Shown: one piece after another, positions 7,657-12,356 of the stretch
Layout: each line of letters opens with the position of its first letter
Numbering within the stretch: the stretch's first letter is position 1
Source of the DNA: Wolbachia sp.
GTDB lineage: Bacteria > Pseudomonadota > Alphaproteobacteria > Rickettsiales > Anaplasmataceae
Assembly (NCBI GenBank): GCA_022836975.1
Contig: JAIXMJ010000016.1
Coordinates: 1 to 12,356 of the forward strand
Length of the DNA stretch: 12,356 bases
Direction: 5' to 3'
The notes under the pieces: generated by a model
Database searches by the model: none
What the model was told of the DNA's origin: nothing
The model's input: only the letters and a program-made list of their open reading frames with translations
Position numbers and translations under genes: made by a program

Positions 7657-7685
7657 TTGATTTTATGAGACTAGATATTTAGTAT
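7657..7685 (+). promoter_or_regulatory. Candidate promoter for the tRNA-tuf transcript
   Basis: TTGATT (7657-7662) and TAGTAT (7680-7685), each four of six matches to the sigma-70 boxes, are separated by 17 bases. The expected start is about 7691-7692, a few bases before the tRNA-Tyr gene. This fits a promoter directly serving the tRNAs, but both boxes are imperfect. Confidence 0.35.
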
Positions 7686-7695
7686 TAAGCTAAAG

Positions 7696-7778
7696 GGAGG
7701 AGTGACCGAGCGGCTAAAGGTAGCAGACTGTAAATCTGCCCGCATTTGCGTACGTAGGTTCGAATCCTACCTCCTCCA
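7696..7778 (+). tRNA. tRNA-Tyr (anticodon GUA)
   Basis: An 83-base class II tRNA. The acceptor arms GGAGGAG (7696-7702) and CTCCTCC (7771-7777) pair perfectly; the anticodon stem GCAGA/TCTGC encloses CTGTAAA with anticodon GTA at 7730-7732; a long variable arm spans about 7740-7753; and the T arm is GTAGG-TTCGAAT-CCTAC (7754-7770). The discriminator is A7778 and the CCA end is not encoded, so it must be added by the CCA-adding enzyme. It is followed after 5 bases by tRNA-Gly, as at the E. coli tyrU-glyT locus. Confidence 0.97.
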
Positions 7779-7783
7779 CATAT

Positions 7784-7855
7784 GCGGGTATAGCTTAATT
7801 GGCAGAGCTCTAGCCTTCCAAGCTAGTGGAGTGGGTTCGAATCCCACTATCCGCT
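7784..7855 (+). tRNA. tRNA-Gly (anticodon UCC)
   Basis: A 72-base tRNA. The acceptor arm GCGGGTA (7784-7790) pairs with TATCCGC (7848-7854) with one G-T pair; the anticodon stem CTAGC/GCTAG encloses CTTCCAA with anticodon TCC at 7817-7819; the T arm is GTGGG-TTCGAAT-CCCAC (7831-7847). No CCA is encoded. The UCC anticodon reads GGA and GGG, the latter being frequent in the tuf gene just downstream. A run of seven T residues starts two bases after the tRNA (7857-7863). Confidence 0.97.
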
Positions 7856-7869
7856 CTTTTTTTGTTGTA

Positions 7870-7898
7870 TTGTGATGAAATTAGCGTTAAGATAAATT
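7870..7898 (+). promoter_or_regulatory. tuf: Weak candidate promoter in the tuf leader
   Basis: TTGTGA (7870-7875) and TAAATT (7893-7898), both four-of-six matches, are 17 bases apart in the 70-base gap between tRNA-Gly and tuf. A separate tuf promoter here would let tuf and the S10 operon be expressed apart from the tRNAs. The sequence signal alone is weak. Confidence 0.25.
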
Positions 7899-7925
7899 TA
7901 TTATTGGTTTTTATTTGAGTAGAAA

Positions 7926-9095
7926 ATGACAACAGCATTTGGGAAGCCGCATGTAAATGTAGGGACGATAGGGCATGTAGATCATGGGAAGACGACATTG
8001 ACAGCGGCAATAACGAAGCATTACGGGAAATTTGTGAGATATGATGAGATAGATAAAGCTCCTGAAGAGAGGAAGAGGGGTATAACTATAGCAACAGCAC
8101 ACGTTGAATATGAAACAGCGAATAGGCATTATGCGCATGTTGACTGTCCTGGTCATGCTGATTATGTAAAGAACATGATAGTAGGAGCAGCACAGATGGA
8201 TGCGGCAATATTAGTAGTATCAGGTACTGATGGTCCGATGCCACAGACGAAGGAACATTTGTTATTAGCGAAGGAAGTAGGAGTAAAATATATAGTAGTA
8301 TATATAAACAAGGCAGATGTAGCTGATCCGGAAGATATAGACTTAATAGAGATGGAAGTAAGAGATTTACTGAAGCATTATAGTTTTCCAGGAGACGAGG
8401 TACCTATCATAGTAGGGTCAGCATTAAAAGCATTAGAGGAAGATGTAGAAGGGAGTAAATATGGTAAGGATTCGATAGACAAGTTAATGGAGAAGTTAGA
8501 TGAGTATGTGCCTGTACCTCCAAGGCCAGTAGACCTACCGTTTTTATTACCGATAGAGGATGTATTTTCAATATCTGGACGTGGGACAGTAGTAACAGGG
8601 AGAGTGGAGAGAGGAGAGATCAGACCTGGGGATGAGATAGAGATAGTAGGGTTAGGTGCGACACAGAAGACGATTTGCACAGGAGTTGAGATGTTCAAGA
8701 AGATGTTAGAGAAAGGTAGTGCAGGTTTAAATGTAGGGATCTTATTAAGAGGGACGAAGAGGGAGGAAGTAGAGAGGGGGCAAGTTCTTGCGAAGCCCGG
8801 GAGTATCACACCGCACAAGAAGTTCAGGTCAGAAGTATATATATTAAAGAAGGAAGAAGGAGGGAGGCACACACCATTTTTTGACAACTATCAGCCACAA
8901 TTTTATGTAAGGACAACAGATGTAACAGGTAGCATAAAGTTATTAGATGGGAAAGAGATGGCGATGCCAGGGGACAATTTAAGTATAGAAGTAGATTTAC
9001 ACTTACCGATAGCGATGGATAAAGGGTTGCGTTTTGCTGTGCGTGAAGGTGGCAAGACAGTTGGTTCTGGTGTGGTATCTGAGATTTTGGAGTAA
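7926..9095 (+). CDS. tuf: Translation elongation factor Tu
   Basis: EF-Tu delivers aminoacyl-tRNA to the ribosome using GTP. The 389-residue product has all GTPase signatures: GHVDHGKT (16-23), RGIT (51-54), DCPGH (73-77), NKAD (128-131) and SAL (165-167), then domain 2 (SGRGTVVTGRVERG, 217-230) and domain 3 (GGRHTPFF, 312-319). It is slightly shorter than the E. coli protein, mainly through a short loop before switch I (around 31-39). A TAG codon two codons before the ATG fixes the start region; the ribosome site is poor (GAGT at 7916). Codon choice is unlike neighbouring genes: of 18 arginines, 9 use AGG, 6 AGA and 3 CGT, about half the glycines use GGG, and ATA/GTA dominate Ile/Val, until roughly the last 23 codons. 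rpsJ follows after 6 bases, so tuf is joined to the S10 operon. Confidence 0.99.
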   Translation: MTTAFGKPHVNVGTIGHVDHGKTTLTAAITKHYGKFVRYDEIDKAPEERKRGITIATAHVEYETANRHYAHVDCPGHADYVKNMIVGAAQMDAAILVVSGTDGPMPQTKEHLLLAKEVGVKYIVVYINKADVADPEDIDLIEMEVRDLLKHYSFPGDEVPIIVGSALKALEEDVEGSKYGKDSIDKLMEKLDEYVPVPPRPVDLPFLLPIEDVFSISGRGTVVTGRVERGEIRPGDEIEIVGLGATQKTICTGVEMFKKMLEKGSAGLNVGILLRGTKREEVERGQVLAKPGSITPHKKFRSEVYILKKEEGGRHTPFFDNYQPQFYVRTTDVTGSIKLLDGKEMAMPGDNLSIEVDLHLPIAMDKGLRFAVREGGKTVGSGVVSEILE

Positions 9096-9101
9096 AGGTT
9101 G

Positions 9102-9428
9102 ATGAAGGAAGATATATATATTACAATCAAGGCATTTGATTGCCTGTTGTTAGAAAGGTGTGTAAAAAAGTTTATTGATGAGCTAAAGCGCTCTGGTGCA
9201 AAATTATCTGGGCCGGTTGCGTTACCGAGGAAGGATTCTAAGTTCATTGTAAATAGGTCTCCTCATGTAGATAAAAAATCTCGTGAACAATTTGAGATAA
9301 GGGTTTCCAAACGTTTGATTATTATACATGATCCCACTCCTACAATGATGCAGATGCTTACAGGCTTGTCTTTTTCTGCTGGAGTGGAAGTTGAGCTAAA
9401 AGTTAAAACTAAGAGAGTGGCATCATGA
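9102..9428 (+). CDS. rpsJ: 30S ribosomal protein S10
   Basis: Small-subunit protein uS10, 108 residues, close to the family norm of about 103. Recognisable S10 signatures are ITIKAFD near the N-terminus, SGAKLSGPVALPRK, SPHVDKKSREQFEIRVSKRLI and the C-terminal AGVEVELKV. I choose the ATG at 9102 over the TTG one codon earlier; either start lies very close to the TAAAGG that overlaps the tuf stop, so translation is probably handed on from tuf. There is no room for the long leader that precedes rpsJ in E. coli. Its stop overlaps the rplC start (ATGA). Confidence 0.97.
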   Translation: MKEDIYITIKAFDCLLLERCVKKFIDELKRSGAKLSGPVALPRKDSKFIVNRSPHVDKKSREQFEIRVSKRLIIIHDPTPTMMQMLTGLSFSAGVEVELKVKTKRVAS

Positions 9429-10126
9429 GAAGAGTTAATTCATTGAGAAGGATTGGTCTGTTGATGAAAAACGTTGGCCATACTGGTATATATTCTATTT
9501 CTGGTCGTATACCTGTAACCTTGTTACATCTTGACAAGACTTATATTATTGATACAAAAATAGAAAGTAAGTGCGGCTATAATTCTGTAATTCTCGGTAC
9601 AGGGAATTTGCGAAACATTGCCAAGCCTCAACAGAGGTATCTAAAGAAGCTGCATATAGGTAATAAATGCAAGTTATATGAAAGTAGATTGGGTGACTTG
9701 TCTGGGGTAGAGTGTGGTAAGGAAGTAGGCATAAATCACTTTGTAGTTGGTCAGTATCTTGATATTACTGGTTATTCTAAAGGTAAGGGGTTTGCTGGTG
9801 TGATGAAGAGACATAATTTTAGTGGGTTAAGAGCTTCTCACGGTGTGTCTATAGCACATAGGTCGCAGGGTTCTACTGGTCAATGTCAAGATCCTGGACG
9901 AGTATTTAAAGGGAAGAAAATGGCTGGCCATTTAGGTAATAGTAGAGTGACTGTACAAAACATCAAAATATTATCAGTTGATCCTGTAAATAATATTATT
10001 GCTGTGAAGGGTAATAATATTCCAGGATTTAGTGGTTCTTACGTTTTTGTAAGGGATGCAATTAAAAAATCTTTGCATAAAGATGTACCTTTTCCTGTAG
10101 GATTATTTAGTGATGTGGTGGGTTGA
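9425..10126 (+). CDS. rplC: 50S ribosomal protein L3
   Basis: Large-subunit protein uL3, which reaches toward the peptidyl-transferase centre and helps start 50S assembly. The 233-residue product has the canonical SKGKGFAGVMKRHNFSG (118-134) and GQCQDPGRVFKGKKMAGHLG (152-171); the Gln in this second segment is the residue methylated by PrmB in E. coli. It is about 24 residues longer than the E. coli protein, through a longer early segment and a C-terminal tail. The ATG overlaps the rpsJ stop by 4 bases, a usual sign of translational coupling. Confidence 0.98.
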   Translation: MRRVNSLRRIGLLMKNVGHTGIYSISGRIPVTLLHLDKTYIIDTKIESKCGYNSVILGTGNLRNIAKPQQRYLKKLHIGNKCKLYESRLGDLSGVECGKEVGINHFVVGQYLDITGYSKGKGFAGVMKRHNFSGLRASHGVSIAHRSQGSTGQCQDPGRVFKGKKMAGHLGNSRVTVQNIKILSVDPVNNIIAVKGNNIPGFSGSYVFVRDAIKKSLHKDVPFPVGLFSDVVG

Positions 10127-10128
10127 TT

Positions 10129-10743
10129 ATGGAGTATAAATTAGTTAATCTTTCTAATGATAGTATAGGGGTTATTGATCTTAATCCATCAATATTTTCA
10201 GTTGAACAGAAAATACATGTTCTGCATGATGTGGTAAAGTGGCAGCTTGCTAAAAGAAGAAGTGGTACTCACAAGGTAAAGACAATTAGTGGTGTTTCTG
10301 GTACTACGGCTAAGCCTTATGGTCAAAAACGTAGTGGTAGAGCTAGACAAGGAAGTTTACGTTCTCCTCAATTTAGGGGTGGTGGAGTTATTTTTGGTCC
10401 TGTTGTAAGGAGTCATGTTCATTCTATTAATAAAAAGGTACGTAAGCTTGCTTTAAAAGTTGCTTTATCTCTGAAATGCTTAAACGATCAATTGGTTATT
10501 ATAGATAATTTGAGTATTGATATTAGAAAAACTTCTGAAATGTGTAAGTGTATTAATAATTTTAAATTTTCTTCTTTTCTTATAGTTGATGATTATAATG
10601 ATAATTTGTTGCGTGTTACAAGTAATTTATCACATATAGATTTAATCAAGCCTGTCGGGTTAAATGTGTTTGATATTTTAAATCATGAGTGTGTTATGCT
10701 GACTGGTAATACTATAAAGTTTCTTGAGGAGAGGTTATCGTGA
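10129..10743 (+). CDS. rplD: 50S ribosomal protein L4
   Basis: Large-subunit protein uL4, which lines the exit tunnel; in E. coli it also represses the S10 operon. The 204-residue product has the conserved loop with GTHKVKTISGVSGTTAKPYGQ, GRARQGSLRSPQFRGGG and FGP. I take the ATG at 10129, two bases after the rplC stop, although a TTG two codons earlier is also in frame; GGTGGG lies upstream. The C-terminal third is more divergent than the loop, as is usual. Its stop overlaps the rplW GTG start (GTGA). Confidence 0.97.
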   Translation: MEYKLVNLSNDSIGVIDLNPSIFSVEQKIHVLHDVVKWQLAKRRSGTHKVKTISGVSGTTAKPYGQKRSGRARQGSLRSPQFRGGGVIFGPVVRSHVHSINKKVRKLALKVALSLKCLNDQLVIIDNLSIDIRKTSEMCKCINNFKFSSFLIVDDYNDNLLRVTSNLSHIDLIKPVGLNVFDILNHECVMLTGNTIKFLEERLS

Positions 10744-11012
10744 TAATAAAATCCCCTATCATTACAGAGAAAGCTTCTTTTCTGAGGGAAAAGCTTAACA
10801 AATATTCTTTGTATGTTTCTGCAAATGCGAATAAACGTCAAATAAAATTAGCTATAGAATCTATTTTTAGTGTAAAAGTTTCTTCTATTAATGTTATTAA
10901 AGTGAAACCTAAAGCTAGACATTTTAGAGGTGTAGTTGGATATAAAAAACAGAGAAAGAAAGTTTATTTTTCTTTGGTAGATGGTCAAAAGTTAGATATA
11001 ATGAGTGTTTAA
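10740..11012 (+). CDS. rplW: 50S ribosomal protein L23
   Basis: Large-subunit protein uL23, which sits at the tunnel exit and docks trigger factor and SRP. The 90-residue product begins with the family's IIKSPIITEKA and contains NANKRQIKLAIESIF and VKVSSINVIKVKPKARH, all typical. It starts with GTG, which overlaps the rplD stop, and is served by a strong ribosome site, GAGGAGAGG (10726-10734), five bases upstream. No other start codon fits the conserved N-terminus. Confidence 0.96.
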   Translation: MIIKSPIITEKASFLREKLNKYSLYVSANANKRQIKLAIESIFSVKVSSINVIKVKPKARHFRGVVGYKKQRKKVYFSLVDGQKLDIMSV

Positions 11013-11013
11013 T

Positions 11014-11838
11014 ATGGGTATAAAGTTCCTTAAGCCTTTCACTCCTTCTTCTCGTGGGACAGTTTTAGTGAGCAAGGTTGGTTTGTCAAAGGATAAGCCA
11101 GAAAAGTCACTTGTGTATGGTAAAAAGTCTAGTGGAGGAAGGAATAATTATGGTCGTATTACCGTTCGTCACAAGGGTGGTGGACATAAGAGGAAATATA
11201 GAATTGTAGATTTTAAGCGTAATAGATGTGATCAAGCTATGGTTGAAAAAATAGAGTATGATCCGAATAGGAGTAGTTTTTTAGCTCTGATTTCTTATGA
11301 AGAAGATGGTGCGAGGTCTTATATATTAGCTTCACAAGGCATGAAGGTTGGTGATGTTGTGGTAGCAAGTAATGATGCTGATATATTGCCGGGCAATTGC
11401 TTAATGTTAAAATGTATACCTGTTGGTTCATTTGTGCATAATGTTGAGTTGAAACCTGGCTCTGGTGCTGTTATTGCTAGGTCTGCTGGCTGTTATGCAC
11501 AAGTTGTAGGTCGTGATGGTGAATATGTGTTACTGAGATTAAGGTCTGGCCAAGTTAGATTGATTTTGTCTTCTTGCAAAGCTACTATTGGTGTTGTGTC
11601 TAATCCTGACCATAAGAATAGGAAATTGGGTAAAGCAGGAAGAAGTAGATGGCTTGGTATAAGGCCTACAGTGCGTGGAGTTGCTATGAATCCAGTAGAT
11701 CACCCGCTTGGAGGGGGAGAAGGTAAAACTTCTGGTGGACGTCATCCTGTAACTCCTTGGGGTGTTCCAACTAAAGGAAAGAAGACTAGAAAAAGAAATA
11801 AATCTAGTAGTAAATATATAAAACAATTAAAGGGATAA
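11014..11838 (+). CDS. rplB: 50S ribosomal protein L2
   Basis: Large-subunit protein uL2, needed for subunit joining and peptidyl-transferase activity. The 274-residue product has SGGRNNYGRITVRHKGGGHKR near the N-terminus and the hallmark GVAMNPVDHPLGGGEG with His230 (E. coli His229), followed by GGRHPVTPWG. I use the ATG at 11014, one base after the rplW stop; a GTG three codons earlier would overlap rplW and add residues the family lacks. Length equals the bacterial norm. Confidence 0.98.
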   Translation: MGIKFLKPFTPSSRGTVLVSKVGLSKDKPEKSLVYGKKSSGGRNNYGRITVRHKGGGHKRKYRIVDFKRNRCDQAMVEKIEYDPNRSSFLALISYEEDGARSYILASQGMKVGDVVVASNDADILPGNCLMLKCIPVGSFVHNVELKPGSGAVIARSAGCYAQVVGRDGEYVLLRLRSGQVRLILSSCKATIGVVSNPDHKNRKLGKAGRSRWLGIRPTVRGVAMNPVDHPLGGGEGKTSGGRHPVTPWGVPTKGKKTRKRNKSSSKYIKQLKG

Positions 11839-11841
11839 TTT

Positions 11842-12126
11842 ATGAGTAGATCTGCTTGGAAGCCACCTTTTTGTCATCCTTCCGTATTGAAGTCAGTGAA
11901 CCGTGTGATAAATAAAGGGTTGACTAATGTAATAATAAAGATCCGCTCTAGAGCTTCTGTGGTCCTTCCTAATTGTTTGGGTTTAAAGTTTGCTGTTTAT
12001 AATGGTAAAGATTACATTCCTGTTAATGTTAATAATCCGAATATGATAGGACATAAGTTTGGTGAATTTTCACCTACCCGTAAGTTTACTGCTCATAGTG
12101 GAGATAAAAAGGCAACTAGGAAATAA
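11842..12126 (+). CDS. rpsS: 30S ribosomal protein S19
   Basis: Small-subunit protein uS19, located in the head and contacting the tRNA A-site region and S13. The 94-residue product begins MSRSAWKPPF and carries the conserved MIGHKFGEFSPTRKF followed by HSGDKK near the C-terminus. It starts three bases after the rplB stop, with AAAGGGAT as ribosome site inside the end of rplB. Confidence 0.98.
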   Translation: MSRSAWKPPFCHPSVLKSVNRVINKGLTNVIIKIRSRASVVLPNCLGLKFAVYNGKDYIPVNVNNPNMIGHKFGEFSPTRKFTAHSGDKKATRK

Positions 12127-12131
12127 TTGGT

Positions 12132-12356
12132 ATGGGAAAAAGTGATATGATAGTTAGAGCAACTGCTCGTGTTTTAAAGTCAACTCCTCGTAAGTTAAAT
12201 TTGGTTGCTGACTTGGTACGTAATAAGCCAGTTGATTTTGCTACAGTACAGTTAAAATTTTGTGATAAGAAAGCAGCTGGTCTTATAGGTAAAGTGTTGG
12301 GTTCTGCAGTTGCGAATGCTCAATATAATTGTGGATTAGATGTAGACAATCTATAT
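12132..12356 (+). CDS. rplV: 50S ribosomal protein L22, 3' end outside the window
   Basis: The first 75 codons of uL22, which lines the exit tunnel. The translation starts MGKSDMIVRATARVLKS and contains the family's TPRKLNLVADLVRNK, then KAAGLIGKVLGSAVANAQYN, matching the L22 core. The ATG is five bases after the rpsS stop. The reading frame is open to the last base of the window, so the C-terminal part, including the tunnel loop, is not visible. Its position after rpsS is the standard S10 operon order. Confidence 0.95.
   Translation, partial: MGKSDMIVRATARVLKSTPRKLNLVADLVRNKPVDFATVQLKFCDKKAAGLIGKVLGSAVANAQYNCGLDVDNLY

Noticed and set aside
8378..8887. A 169-codon open frame on the minus strand opposite tuf
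   Set aside because: It is antisense to tuf. The unusual AGG/GGG-rich codons of tuf remove stop codons from the opposite strand; the Ser/Pro-rich translation has no protein-like features.
1..12356. CRISPR arrays, insertion sequences, prophage or secretion-system genes
   Set aside because: No spaced direct repeats, terminal inverted repeats flanking a transposase, or related protein motifs were found; every long coding region has a housekeeping or recognisable family identity.

Overview
The window is AT-rich and carries two gene blocks that read away from each other from about position 4000. Several features point to an obligate intracellular alphaproteobacterium of the Rickettsiales, most likely family Anaplasmataceae (Ehrlichia/Neoehrlichia/Wolbachia relatives). 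These are the pal-tilS-ftsH order, an Anaplasmataceae-like EF-Tu, tRNAs without an encoded CCA end, low GC and the merged tRNA-Tyr/tRNA-Gly/tuf/S10 arrangement. Genus is an inference from remembered protein flavour, not from a search.

Minus-strand block (114-3908): pal (OmpA-family outer-membrane lipoprotein), then tilS (tRNA-Ile lysidine synthetase), then ftsH (membrane AAA+ zinc protease). In many alphaproteobacteria the order is pal-ybgF-tilS-ftsH; here the ybgF/cpoB gene is absent, and pal has its own small terminator-like hairpin. tilS and ftsH overlap by 17 nt. Positions 1-113 lie beyond ftsH and hold no complete gene.

Plus-strand block A (4092-7567): a 458-residue protein that I recognise as a divergent M32 (carboxypeptidase Taq) family member, then mreB, then a type-2 ferredoxin/flavodoxin-NADP+ reductase. 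The M32-like gene and mreB overlap by 4 nt (ATGA). The M32-like protein keeps the family's overall sequence frame from end to end, but its zinc-binding HExxH is replaced by KCSSD and the other signature motifs are damaged. It therefore looks like a maintained pseudoenzyme coupled to the cell-shape actin. This is the most interesting item in the window.

Plus-strand block B (7696 to the end): tRNA-Tyr(GUA), tRNA-Gly(UCC), tuf, then the S10 ribosomal protein operon rpsJ-rplC-rplD-rplW-rplB-rpsS-rplV, with rplV cut by the window edge. The tRNA-tuf half resembles the E. coli tufB locus and the tuf-rpsJ half resembles the tufA/S10 junction, so the locus is a join of two classical contexts at tuf. 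The tuf codon choice is unlike the downstream ribosomal protein genes except in its last roughly 23 codons. Ribosomal protein genes are packed with overlaps or gaps of at most 5 nt, so translation is probably coupled along the operon.

No CRISPR array, insertion sequence, prophage gene or rRNA was seen.
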